64,000 nucleotides of DNA from positions 1 through 64,000 of the forward strand of contig JAKLKQ010000017.1 in the NCBI GenBank assembly GCA_023150555.1, in the 5' to 3' direction. Both the position numbers and the translations under genes were made by a program. Source of the stretch: Planctomycetota bacterium. Its GTDB lineage: Bacteria; Planctomycetota; SZUA-567; H5-PLA8. Of this stretch, positions 37,201-44,994 are shown piece by piece (within the stretch, counting starts at the first letter, position 1; every line of letters starts with the position of its first letter). The notes beneath the pieces were generated by a model, which saw only the letters and a program-made list of their open reading frames with translations, searched no databases and was not told where the DNA came from.

Positions 37201-38618
37201 TTGTTGCTTCCAGCCCCGATGATGCTGTCGCCGGTGGCGGTCCAGAAATTGGCGTGCCACAGCCCGAAGTTGTGGCCGAACTCGTGCACCGCCACGCCCG
37301 CCGTGGCGCTCTTCAGCCACACGCCGCGCGCGCCGACGTAACCCTGCCCACCGTACCCGCCCGGCCCACCCTTCCAGCAGACGGCCTCGGACCAGTAGTT
37401 GGCCTTGTCGTAGCCGGCGGCTTTCGCCACGGCCCAGCCGTCGCTCTGAAGCGCGTAATCTCCGTTGGTGGTGTAGTAGGACAGGGTCTGGGGCAGGATC
37501 AGCAAAGGCGTGATGGTATTGGTGATGGTCGTGGTGCCGTAACTATTCTCCTGGACGAAGGCCGCGCAGCCGTCGGCCATGTTCTGGATGGTCGCCTGGC
37601 TGTGGTACAGGCTCGTATTGGCCAAGTCGGTGTCGCTGAAGGCCAGGTTGATGTACAGGATCGTCTTGGCGCCCTGCGTCCAGGCCGACTGCGCGATCGC
37701 TCCGTCGCCCGTGGGCGCTGTGCCGCCTTCCGCCGCGATCTGCTGTTCGGTCAGCCCGTCGATGTGCCCGCTATGGCAGAGGTAATAGATCGTGCCGCCG
37801 ACGTCCACGGCATCGCGCTTCGAGGCCGCCAAGCCCGAGACCGGGCAGAGCAAGTCCGGGTTTCCGACCGGCGCGTTCGGGTCGGGAATCTCGCCGGGCT
37901 CGATCATTCGCGCGGGGCTGGGGTGCACCACCGCCTTGCCGCCCAGGACGATGCCGTGCATGGGAATGTCGTACTTCGTCGTCTGGTTCAGCCGGCGTCC
38001 GTAGGTGTAGGCCGCATAGCGCTGGCCTTGCAGCGTCACGAACCGCTGCACCTTCGGCTGAGCCCCTTCGCTGAAGGCGGTGGCGATCACGACTTCGTAA
38101 CCGCCCCGCTCGCTGAACGGGCGCTCCATCTGCTGCGTCACGGACTTCGGCAGCGCCTTGCGCGACGTGCGCGGCGCGGCAACGCGCAGCGCGGACTCCG
38201 GATCGCTCTCGATCAGGCGCGCAAGCACCTCTTCGCGCCGCGCGGCCAACCGGGCACCCTGCGCTTCCAGTTTGGCGCGCTCTGCGGCGCCGGCGCCGAG
38301 ATACGTGCGCGTCCATGCCGCGAACTCGCCGAAGATCGGATCGACTCCGCGCGCTTCGGGAATCGCTTCGTCCTGCAAAGCGGCGTTCGAAGCGCCCGCA
38401 GCGCAGCAACTCGGCTCGACGGCTTTAGCAACAGCGGGGAGTTCCTTCAGTTCGGCAGTAGGAGCAGAGTTCGAGGGTACGCGCAGGCACCATGCCAGCA
38501 GCACCGCGCCGGCACCAAGCAGCGCAGCCGCCAGCAGGACCCGCTTCTTGCGGGCTCCGAGTACACACGATCCCCCGGCGCCGGCAGGCCGGCGGCTCAC
38601 GCTGCTCTCGTTATTCAT
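31254..38618 (-). CDS. Giant M11-like zinc metalloprotease with repeat-rich tail (2454 aa)
   Basis: An N-terminal membrane or signal segment is at about residues 25-45. The catalytic domain has HEFGHNFGLWH at 445-455, a full HExxHxxGxxH zinc site, and a Met-turn YDTMGS with Met482. HFNACHKNLLGW follows, as in gametolysin (peptidase M11) relatives. After this come a PKD domain (about 633-726), five carboxypeptidase-regulatory-like domains with [IV]SG-x-[VI]-T openings (about 729-1140), a diverged cadherin-like domain, eight near-identical cadherin-like repeats plus one PKD/REJ-like unit (about 1246-2062), another PKD domain and a two-part C-terminal module (about 2155-2454). The protein ends STKWKR. 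It is probably a cell-surface or secreted endopeptidase held away from the cell by a long rigid stalk. An uncharged Cys-rich linker (PSCCAAG) follows the membrane segment. Substrate unknown. Confidence 0.88.
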   Translation of the reverse strand: MNNESSVSRRPAGAGGSCVLGARKKRVLLAAALLGAGAVLLAWCLRVPSNSAPTAELKELPAVAKAVEPSCCAAGASNAALQDEAIPEARGVDPIFGEFAAWTRTYLGAGAAERAKLEAQGARLAARREEVLARLIESDPESALRVAAPRTSRKALPKSVTQQMERPFSERGGYEVVIATAFSEGAQPKVQRFVTLQGQRYAAYTYGRRLNQTTKYDIPMHGIVLGGKAVVHPSPARMIEPGEIPDPNAPVGNPDLLCPVSGLAASKRDAVDVGGTIYYLCHSGHIDGLTEQQIAAEGGTAPTGDGAIAQSAWTQGAKTILYINLAFSDTDLANTSLYHSQATIQNMADGCAAFVQENSYGTTTITNTITPLLILPQTLSYYTTNGDYALQSDGWAVAKAAGYDKANYWSEAVCWKGGPGGYGGQGYVGARGVWLKSATAGVAVHEFGHNFGLWHANFWTATGDSIIGAGSNNEYGDSYDTMGSANAGGYHFNACHKNLLGWLPTANVTTVTASGTYRVTAFDQPVISGTTSYALKINKDADRDYWVDLRQKFTSNKFLMSGADLHWDPWASSAGGTHLLDTTAGSSFGKTDSAIVIGRTFSDAAAGVYITPIGKGGTSPESLDVVVNKGSFPSNVAPTVSLSASATAVATNTVVTFTATATDANGDTLAYYWDFSDTSSSPTNDPTFGVNSSTNTKKWSSAGKYVVYCQVTDMKGGTATDTVLVTVGSPTTFTISGTVLDASSNPVAGARVYVSSSQIGYTDSDGQYTITNLSANSYTVSAVKYGYTMTANFTNPVAVGPDATGNNFTAGPMLYAVTGKVTDEGVAVSGATVSAGTRSTTSDASGNFTLNLPNGSHTLSAAKAGLTLVPNGWSNPVAVADVAVSGKNFSTPLGSIAGTVTDNGAGVSGVTVSAGGVSTTTSGSGTYTLPHVPFGTITLTATKAGYTFSPSSGWSNPFTFNANLTGRNFIRPLYTVSGQITGVPTSGTMATVHIGDGVHSTTAYVSGNGSNKKVNYSLSVPDGQWSIYGDLAGYLITPNGFTNPITISGASQSGRDLIGSTSSTHKISGRVTNGVDGIQGVTVSDGTRSAKTDSIGNYAIVGVPDGSYTLTPSLSGYSFTPVTLAVTMAGADLTGKNFTGSNGNTPPTISNIADQTTSEDTAKSNIAFTVGDAETAAGSLAVSGSSGNTMLVPNTNITFGGSGANRTVTVMPAANQNGTATITVTVSDGIQSASDSFVLTVTAVNDAPVANNQSVSTAEDTAKAITLTASDVEGSALTYSIVTNPANGTLSGTAPNVTYTPASNYSGSDSFTFRANDGALNSNTATVSITVTAVNDAPVANNQNVTTAEDTAKAITLTASDIEGSALTYSIVANPTHGSLSGSAPNVSYTPALNFNGPDSFTFRVSDGSLNSNTATISITVTSSNDAPVIDSAPWATPNPVVLPATSTVSVVASDPDGDALTYTWSKFSGTGTVGFSPNGTALSESSSATFSTAGTYVLRVTVFDGSLSTTGDVTVVVTPPNQAPVANNQSVSTAEDTAKAVTLTATDGDGDPLTYAIVANPVHGTVSLSGATATYTPALNYNGPDSFTFRANDGFQNSNTATVTITVTAVNDAPVANNQSVSTGEDTAKAITLAASDVEGSALSYAIVANPTNGTLSGSAPNVTYTPASNYNGPDSFTFRANDGSLNSNTATVSITVTAVNDAPVASNQSVSTAEDTAKAITLTATDIEGSALTFTVVANPLHGTVGISGTTATYTPAANYNGPDSFTFRANDGSLNSNTATVSITVTAVNDAPVATNQSVSTLEDTAKAITLTATDVEGSALTYAVVANPAHGTVSISGATATYTPVLNYNGPDSFTFRANDGALNSNTATVSISVTAVNDAPVANDQSVSTLKNAAKVVTLTGSDVEGSALTITILTTPAHGTVSLSGANATYTPALNYVGSDTFTFRCSDGSLNSNTATVSISVLPSNAAPVASNKNLSTAEDTAKAATLSATDLDGDPLTYSIVSGPSHGSLGGAAPNLTYTPAANYNGPDSFTYKVNDGVLDSNTATFSITVTAVNDKPAAAILTAAPMAVAKGKSAALSGLGSDVEDGASVTYDWNWGDGTAHGSGPNPSHAWATLGTYTVTLIVKDLNNMASDPVTMDVQVTPMANESNLYLKKGKFAINWKAHNLGSDADTFAVQGCLNPAGIDAVLSNASFELSVNGISLGVIPLDASGKGSAAFGGASAKVSLKANTGSFSYAVKGADLTAALGLANTNESGTTELAIDVTVFGAGLATETATGNAVFSYTTKADDATKGGFNFKTGALMDGVFFAAKTSVAEDKAGGHKVSVKGVLSAPGSSALVPSGDVGLVIGTESITIPLANLASGGGVLVVAKGAHPALDAFVIDTNKKAFTIATNVLSGTGVPPAGDSVTSHGLLLRIVIPTAGGAVTFESTVEILRKDSNSTKWKR
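32431..34881 (-). repeat. Tandem 270-bp repeats encoding cadherin-like domains
   Basis: Equivalent positions (for example TCGTT[GTC]ACCG) recur at 32431, 32971, 33241, 33511, 33781, 34612 and 34882, with weaker copies at 32701 and 34051. The spacing is 270 bp, apart from one longer unit of about 291 bp at 34051-34341 encoding a PKD/REJ-like domain. Each unit encodes about 90 residues beginning ND-x-PVA and containing EDTAKA, YTP and DSFTFR. Similarity between units at DNA level suggests recent duplication or gene conversion within the protease gene. Confidence 0.9.
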
Positions 38619-38734
38619 GGAGCTTTACCCCATTGAGGACCTGCTGCTCAGGCCACGAACGTCATGGACTCCCCGCCGGAGCTGTCGTCTGTCCTCATTA
38701 GAAGTATGTTCACGAGTGCAAGATTATGACAAGG

Positions 38735-38748
38735 ATTCTGATCAGAAT
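38735..38748. promoter_or_regulatory. Perfect 14-bp palindrome upstream of the protease gene
   Basis: ATTCTGATCAGAAT is a perfect palindrome 117 bp before the protease start codon, in the 277-bp gap between two minus-strand genes. It could be an operator, but nothing else supports that. Confidence 0.3.
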
Positions 38749-38895
38749 TCGCTATTGGAATATGGCTTTATGCACACGTGCAGCACATGTTCGTAGCAGC
38801 TAGGAACTCTATGCCCCTACGCAGGTTGCAAACCGGAATTCCTGCCTCTTATTCCAGCAGAATCGTGCCTTCGTTCGGGTAGTTCCATTGGATGC

Positions 38896-41445
38896 CTACC
38901 AGGCCGAAACCTTGAGCAGCATCAGGCCGCGCGCTTCGGAGAATTTTCCCGGCTTCATCCCGTTGCCGTAAAGCGGTACCGCGACCAGCCCAGCGTTCGC
39001 CGAATACGCAGCGTCGTCGCCCAGCCCGCGCTCCGGCGCGCCCGGAGCACCCACCACATCCTTCAGTTCGCCGATCGATTCGCCGAACTCGGGGCCCACG
39101 CGGCGCACCTCACCCTTCACCGCGTCCAGCACCCACAGCGACCAGGTATGGAAGTGCAGGATCACATTATCGCCGTCGTCGCTGCAGCCGGCACGCTCGT
39201 ACTTATGCATCAACACCGCGCCCGCCAGCATCTTGATCGCGGCGTCCTTGCCATCGCGGTGGGCGGCGTTGGGGAGCATCTTCTGGATCTCCTTCATCGT
39301 CTCCGCGTCGAAGTTCTTGCTAATCTTGCGCTCGCGCATCGAACGCGCCAGCACCAGAGCCTTGCCCGCGTCGGGCGCGACGGCCAGCACCTGGAAGACC
39401 GGCGCGTCGGCCAGCGCGCCGAAGGGATTGCCCAGGTCCTTCTCGGTGCGGACGCCCAGCGCGTCGAGCTGGCCCAGCCACGCGTGCGGAACCCCCTGGC
39501 CCGCGCCGCCGTCGTTGGCCACCTGGAAGTAGACGTAGCGGTCGAGCTTCGTGGCGGGCAGGACCAGCAGCGTGTCCAGGAAACGCGCGGTCGATGCCAT
39601 CCAAATCTTGCGGTTCTTCTCACCTTCGCAGATGTAATAGTAGCGTGGCATGTTCGGACCGGGTTCCGCCGAGCCCGGATTGCGCCCGCGTTCGGGCGTC
39701 TCGTCGCCGCCTGGGACGAACGTTCCAATCCGGTCGCGCATCTCCTCGGGATAGGTGCGCTGCCCTTCGACCAGCACGCGCTTGCCGTCCTGCGCCACGG
39801 TGCGGATCTGCTCGAAGGACTTCCCGGCCTCGCGTTCGAACGCTGCGATGTCCAGCTGGCTGGTGACGCGGCCGCTCCATGAATCCACCACGGCGGAGCT
39901 GCCGTCCTTGAGTGTCGCCAGCAGCGCGGACCCGTCGGCGTTCCAGGCCAGCCCTTCGAGGCGAACGTCCGGACCTTCCATCTTCGGATCGTTGCCCTGC
40001 CCGCCGACGCGGTAGAGCAGCAGGCGCGGCGCACGGACCTCCGGCTTGACGCCCGGCCCAGGATCCTTCGGCTGCTGCAGGCTGGCGACCTTGTAGAAGG
40101 CCCAACGTTCTTCGCGGTGCTCCTTTCCACCGCTCAGGGGCGTCGCCTTCGCCGGCGCCGACGCCAGCGCCGGGATGCAGTTCTTGCCGAGTTGGAGCGC
40201 GCGCGGTTCGCCAGTGGGCGGCAGGTCGAGCATCATCACGTCGTCGGGGCCGCGGAAGACCATGCGCTTGGAGTCCGACGAGAACGATGCCGCCACGCCG
40301 ATGAAGTCCTGGCCCCACGAAGAGGCCTTCAGCGGCTCGGCGGTCTTGTAGCGCTTGGGCTGCATCGCGTTGCCGTCTTTCAACGCCTGCGCTACATCGA
40401 TCAGGACCAAGCCGCCGTCCTCTTCCTGCGCCGCCAGCCAGCGCCCGTCGGGCGAGAAGACCGGCGCCCCGACGGCCTTCACCTGCGGCAGATTGACGTG
40501 CGTCGCGGCCAGGGCCTCCGACAGTGCCGGGCCGGCCTTGGGCGAAGCGTCCTGGATTTTCACGGCCGCAACCGCGGACTGCGCGGGCGGCACGGGCCGT
40601 GATTCCCCGCTCCAGCCCAGCGCGCCGCCAAAGCAGGCAACCGCGCACCATCCGGCAAGCAGCATCAGCTTTCTGGCGATCATGGAACGCATCGCTCCTT
40701 TCACGATTCCAGCCACGGACAGCGAGAGTCCTCCCGATCCCGAGGCCGCTTCCGAACAACTCCGGCGCAGGGGCTCCTGCCAAGCCTGCGCGTCGGCCTG
40801 GCCCAGGCGCGCGAGCCCGGCGTCCAGCCCCGTTACCGTAAAGACCGCGCCCTGCGTGCCGAGCACCCCGCGCAGGCGTTCGAGCGCGCGCGAAAGGCGC
40901 TGGCGGAACGCGTCGTGCCCGATCCCCAGGCGCGCCGCGGCCTGATCCTGCGCCACGCCTTCCAGGTAGTGCACGACGATCGCCTCACGGTCTCTTTCCT
41001 TCAGCAAAGCCAAGCCCTCCTGAAGGCGCTCGCGGAGCAACGCAAGGTCCCGCGCACCGTCCGCATCTGCCTCGATGCGGTGAGCCCCGGCGGCCCGGCC
41101 TTCGTGCCGCGTACGGTTGCGCCTGCTTCGCACCATGGTCCTGGTCACCAGCTCCGCCGTTCGGTAAAGCCAGCCAGAAAGCGAACTCTTCGTGCGCAGG
41201 CCGCCGGCCTTGCGCGCCAGCAGGACGAAGACCGCCTGTGTGGCATCCTCGGCGGCGTCCGCGTCGTGCAGCCTGCGGCGGCAGATCCCGAGCACCATCG
41301 GTCCGTGCCTTCGGACCAACTGGCCGAAGGCGCGTTCGCCGTCCTCGCCTCCGCGCGCGAAAGCGTGGAGCAGGGCCCAGTCTTCCTCCCGGACTTCCGC
41401 CACCGCCTGGTCCGCCGTCACGGCCATCGCTTCCCAATTCGCCAT
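38896..41445 (-). CDS. ECF sigma factor fused to membrane segment and propeller-like domain
   Basis: 849 aa from ATG 41445, chosen because AGGTGGG lies 6 nt upstream and region 2 follows at normal distance. A GTG at 41493 is open but adds 16 atypical residues. Sigma region 2 is at about 20-100 (FGQLVRRHGPMVLGICRRRL, DAADEDATQ-like segment, LSGWLYRTA) and region 4 at about 140-205 (LLKERDREAIVVHYLEG, RQRLSRALERLR). One membrane span lies at about 255-280 (LMLLAGWCAVACFGGALGW). The remaining 560 residues, outside the membrane, have WD40-like strands such as PVFSPDGRWLAAQEEDGG and SFSSDSKRMVF. Fusing the sigma factor to its own membrane anchor and sensor-like domain would let one chain carry signal and output, perhaps needing proteolysis to release the sigma part. 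Regulatory targets unknown. Confidence 0.85.
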   Translation of the reverse strand: MANWEAMAVTADQAVAEVREEDWALLHAFARGGEDGERAFGQLVRRHGPMVLGICRRRLHDADAAEDATQAVFVLLARKAGGLRTKSSLSGWLYRTAELVTRTMVRSRRNRTRHEGRAAGAHRIEADADGARDLALLRERLQEGLALLKERDREAIVVHYLEGVAQDQAAARLGIGHDAFRQRLSRALERLRGVLGTQGAVFTVTGLDAGLARLGQADAQAWQEPLRRSCSEAASGSGGLSLSVAGIVKGAMRSMIARKLMLLAGWCAVACFGGALGWSGESRPVPPAQSAVAAVKIQDASPKAGPALSEALAATHVNLPQVKAVGAPVFSPDGRWLAAQEEDGGLVLIDVAQALKDGNAMQPKRYKTAEPLKASSWGQDFIGVAASFSSDSKRMVFRGPDDVMMLDLPPTGEPRALQLGKNCIPALASAPAKATPLSGGKEHREERWAFYKVASLQQPKDPGPGVKPEVRAPRLLLYRVGGQGNDPKMEGPDVRLEGLAWNADGSALLATLKDGSSAVVDSWSGRVTSQLDIAAFEREAGKSFEQIRTVAQDGKRVLVEGQRTYPEEMRDRIGTFVPGGDETPERGRNPGSAEPGPNMPRYYYICEGEKNRKIWMASTARFLDTLLVLPATKLDRYVYFQVANDGGAGQGVPHAWLGQLDALGVRTEKDLGNPFGALADAPVFQVLAVAPDAGKALVLARSMRERKISKNFDAETMKEIQKMLPNAAHRDGKDAAIKMLAGAVLMHKYERAGCSDDGDNVILHFHTWSLWVLDAVKGEVRRVGPEFGESIGELKDVVGAPGAPERGLGDDAAYSANAGLVAVPLYGNGMKPGKFSEARGLMLLKVSAW

Positions 41446-41631
41446 CGCATGCCCACCTAGGTGTGGCAGGCCGCCGCCGACTGTGACAGGCACGGCCCAG
41501 GTTCGCCGAAAATCACTACAACCCGTTTAATGACATTGCCTTACGGAATGACTTTCCGTCCCCTATTGGACCCGGCGGGGGGCATGGAGTTTCTGGAAAA
41601 ATGAAACGATGAGCCTTCCTGAGGACGCGGG

Positions 41632-44600
41632 CTACGGCGCCAGAACGCCAGCCAAGGCTCCTATCACGTCGCCGGCAAAGGAGGTGTCGCGCAGCCAAGC
41701 CTGGCCCTGGTACACACGGAGAGCGCCGTCCAGGAACTTCGCGGCCTTGTCGACCTTCTCGCCGCCGCCGGTCACCGCTTCCTGGATTTTGAGGAACTGT
41801 TCGGAGGTTAGACTGCGCAGCGCTTTGACGCCGGCTTCCGCGATCGTCTTACGCGCGTCTAGGTAGATGACGACGCCTTTGATCACGGTGTCCGCGAAGA
41901 GCTTCGCGTCGAGACGGTAGAGTTCCGCGTCCAGGTTGCGGATGTTCAGCCGCATGTGCGCCTCCTGGTACGCGGCGAACTGGGCCAGCGCCGCTGCCTT
42001 CGCTTCCTCCAGGCTGCCGGGGCCCGGGCCGGAATAGGTGAGGCGTTTCAGCGCCGCATCGAGTTCCTCCTGCGCCTGCACGCGCAGGGCGTTCTCCAGC
42101 GGCTTGCGGATCGAACGCTTGAGCGTCTTCAGGAACCAGGTCTTCAGGTCGACGGACTCGCCGCCGTCGGGGTCCGGCAGCTTCAGGTCCGGCGTCAGCG
42201 CGTCGAGCGGATTGAGCACGTCATGCAGCAGGCCCGCAGGCGTCACGCCGTCCTCCCCGCCCTCCTCGGATTGCAGGCCTACCGCCTCATTGAACTTCTC
42301 ACCGCGCTCCATGCCCTCCTGCAAGTTCTTGTCCAGCGCGCGCAGGTTCCTGGTGTTCTTGCGCAGCCAGACGTTGAGCCTCCGCAGCACGCGGCCCGCC
42401 GCGGTCTTCCGCAAGCGTTGCCAGACGAGTTGATCGAACTTCTCGCCGAGTTTCTCCTTGGCCTTCTCCTCCAGCTCGGAGAGATCGGCCACCATGTCCA
42501 CCAACTCGTCCACGACCGGATCGATACTCTCCATGAACCAATCGAGGCCCTCGAGCTGGCGGTTATGAACCAGCCGAATGTATACTGCCAGCAGGCCCAG
42601 GCGGTACGCGGAGCTGCCGACGGCATCCGGGCGTTGGCCCGGCTCGCCCTGCGAATCGCTCTGGGCCAGGCGTTGAAGAGCGCCGCCGATGTACCGCACG
42701 GCGGGTGCGACCTCGAAGCCGGCGCCGCCAAGCTCCTTCAACGACGCGTGGGCGCCCTCCAATACCGCCAGAAGCGCTTCGTCGAGCGGTACTTCGACCG
42801 GCGCGGGCAACGCAGTGGCGTTACCGGAACCGGCCAGCGGACTGGAGACGCACTCGAACGCGAAGGCGCCGCCGGCTTCGCTGCGCCCCGCGCCTATCGG
42901 GCGCTTGCCGTCGGCACCCACGACACGCAGCGTCGCGTAGGCCAGCGGGAAGGTCGCTCCATTGGGCGCGCGTGCCACGACCTGCCCGCGCAGTTCGCTG
43001 TTCGCCGCCGCCAGCGAGATGGGAACGCGGACTGCCTTAAATCCCGCTTTCTCGACCAGCAGCGTCGCGCCTTCACCCGCGGCCACCGTCAAGCGAACCG
43101 CGCTTTCCAGAAGGGTCTCCGACGGACCGGTCACCTTCGCCGCCGCATTGACGTAGACATCACCCATGCGGAATCCGCTACCCGCCGCAATCAGGGGCGG
43201 CGTGTAAACAATCTGAGCGGAGCCCGAACCATCGAGTTGCACTTCGTCGGGCGCCAGCGTCCCTCGCTGGGGCAGCTCGTTCTCCTCCGCGCGCAGCGTA
43301 ACGCGCAACCCCGCCAGGGGTTTGCCGTCCAGACCCACGGCGCGCACGATCAGCAGCAACGCGGCCTTTCCATCGGCCAGGACCTGCCACTGGCCTTCCT
43401 TCGCCGGCGCAATCGCCAGTCCACCTCCGTTGACGGTGACAGTGCTCGTGCCAGCGGGTCCCGCAGCCGTGATCACCGTATTCCCCGGTACCGTGCCTGC
43501 GGTGTAACCGGTCTCGGCGAGGCCGCTCGCATCTAGCGTCAGTGTTTCGGCCTCGAGCGACCCGGGGCCCTTCGCAGTCAAGGTAAACGTGCCCGGCAGG
43601 ACCTGGCCCGCTGCGTCGCGGCAGGTCAGCCGGATGCGGCTGCGGCTCTTGCCGTCGGCCCAAAGGGCGGGCGGCGCTGCCGAAAGAGCAACCTGCACGC
43701 CCTCCTGCGTGCCAGGCGACGTGGCGCCGCGCATGCGGTCAAGGATCTTCTGACCCAACTGCTTCGTCAGGGGCAGCCACATCGGGTCTTCGCGAGGCGA
43801 ACAAGAGCCCCGTACCTCGATCACCACGTTTGCACGCCGCGCGATCAGATAGGCGTCGCTGGAACCTTCGGTATACACCACCTTCGCTTCATCGGCGCCG
43901 TTCATGCCAAGGGACTCGGACTTCGTCTTGCTCGCGACGCTGGGGCGTTTGGCGAACTCCGCGCGCGCCTCTTCCAGAGCGTCGTCGAACGGCTTCTTTT
44001 GATGCGCCACGCACAGGCGAACGCTGACACTCTGGCTTTCGAATACCTGCTGTTGTTCGGTCCCGCGCTTGCGGCTGTAGTAGAGCGCGATCGAGTGCTG
44101 CGGCCTGCTGCGCGTGCTCGCGATGTTTTCCTCGTTGTGGTTGGTGCATTTGAATCCGGCCGGCATGTCTTCGGGGAAGAGCGCGTAGGGGCGCAGGTCC
44201 CAGTACAACCCGCGCAGTCCAGGCCCGGGTCCGATCTTCCGGCTGCACCACGCCTCCCAACCGGAAACGATTTGCCGGGCAAGCCGCACCGCGGCATCTT
44301 CCCGGCCGCGCCGGTACTTCTCGAACTCGGCTGCGAGCCGGTCCTTTTCGGGCCACGCCTTGTCGCTGGGATAGCTCGGCTTCCTGCCGGAGATGTGACT
44401 GGGCAGCAGGCTCTCGTCTATCCCGATCTGGAATCGGCATTCGACGCGTGTCGTCAAATAGAGCGGCCCGGATACGGCATGTACGCACGAGGTGATGTTC
44501 CCTGAGCCTGAGATGGCCCCGTCACCTATGGCATGCGTACTGTTGAAGTTCACGAGTTTGACGTCGGACATCTTGTCGTTGCGCGGGTCGAGAAACTGCT

Positions 44601-44994
44601 TGCCTTGTTCCGTCAGCCCCATACCCGGCGCGCGGACCTGCTCGACCGCCGAATATTCGAAATGATAGAATACCTCGGCCCTGTACCAGCAATACCAGGG
44701 CACCTCCCCGCTCTTCTTCGGGTCGTTGGCTTGCTGCCAGCGCGTCTTGCCCTCCGCCAGGAGCATGCACCAATAGGCTGCCTGGCGCTGCTCGCTTACC
44801 TTCGCCGGACGTTCGATGTAGGTCCAGCCGTACAGCGTGTCGCCGGCCTTGGGTTTGCGCTTGTCGGTGTAATTCGAACCTGGAAAGAGCAGGGAATTCA
44901 CCGCCTCGTTGAGCGAAAGTTCTTCGGCATGCGCGCCCGCCGCCGCCAGCAGCGCCATGACCGCAAGTTCAACGATGCGTTGCCTTCGCTTCAT
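41632..44994 (-). CDS. Exported protein with invasin-type Ig domains
   Basis: 1120 aa with a signal peptide at about 1-23 (LAVMALLAAAGAHA), and CGGAGAG 5 nt before the ATG. Residues about 25-425 form an unassigned N-terminal region with several Trp, Tyr and Cys residues. Two bacterial Ig-like (Big_1/invasin) domains lie at about 431-523 and 535-635, with VALSAAPPALWADGKS opening strands and an LDASGLAETGYTAG motif. A carboxypeptidase-regulatory-like domain lies at about 665-725 (LRGQVVARAPNG, YATLRVVG). The last 380 residues are largely helical and contain charged heptad-like stretches, including KLGEKFDQLVWQRLRKTAAG. The ATG lies inside the end of the upstream Coa1-domain gene (26-bp overlap), so both are made from one message. 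It is probably periplasmic or surface-exposed. Function unknown. Confidence 0.75.
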   Translation of the reverse strand: MKRRQRIVELAVMALLAAAGAHAEELSLNEAVNSLLFPGSNYTDKRKPKAGDTLYGWTYIERPAKVSEQRQAAYWCMLLAEGKTRWQQANDPKKSGEVPWYCWYRAEVFYHFEYSAVEQVRAPGMGLTEQGKQFLDPRNDKMSDVKLVNFNSTHAIGDGAISGSGNITSCVHAVSGPLYLTTRVECRFQIGIDESLLPSHISGRKPSYPSDKAWPEKDRLAAEFEKYRRGREDAAVRLARQIVSGWEAWCSRKIGPGPGLRGLYWDLRPYALFPEDMPAGFKCTNHNEENIASTRSRPQHSIALYYSRKRGTEQQQVFESQSVSVRLCVAHQKKPFDDALEEARAEFAKRPSVASKTKSESLGMNGADEAKVVYTEGSSDAYLIARRANVVIEVRGSCSPREDPMWLPLTKQLGQKILDRMRGATSPGTQEGVQVALSAAPPALWADGKSRSRIRLTCRDAAGQVLPGTFTLTAKGPGSLEAETLTLDASGLAETGYTAGTVPGNTVITAAGPAGTSTVTVNGGGLAIAPAKEGQWQVLADGKAALLLIVRAVGLDGKPLAGLRVTLRAEENELPQRGTLAPDEVQLDGSGSAQIVYTPPLIAAGSGFRMGDVYVNAAAKVTGPSETLLESAVRLTVAAGEGATLLVEKAGFKAVRVPISLAAANSELRGQVVARAPNGATFPLAYATLRVVGADGKRPIGAGRSEAGGAFAFECVSSPLAGSGNATALPAPVEVPLDEALLAVLEGAHASLKELGGAGFEVAPAVRYIGGALQRLAQSDSQGEPGQRPDAVGSSAYRLGLLAVYIRLVHNRQLEGLDWFMESIDPVVDELVDMVADLSELEEKAKEKLGEKFDQLVWQRLRKTAAGRVLRRLNVWLRKNTRNLRALDKNLQEGMERGEKFNEAVGLQSEEGGEDGVTPAGLLHDVLNPLDALTPDLKLPDPDGGESVDLKTWFLKTLKRSIRKPLENALRVQAQEELDAALKRLTYSGPGPGSLEEAKAAALAQFAAYQEAHMRLNIRNLDAELYRLDAKLFADTVIKGVVIYLDARKTIAEAGVKALRSLTSEQFLKIQEAVTGGGEKVDKAAKFLDGALRVYQGQAWLRDTSFAGDVIGALAGVLAP

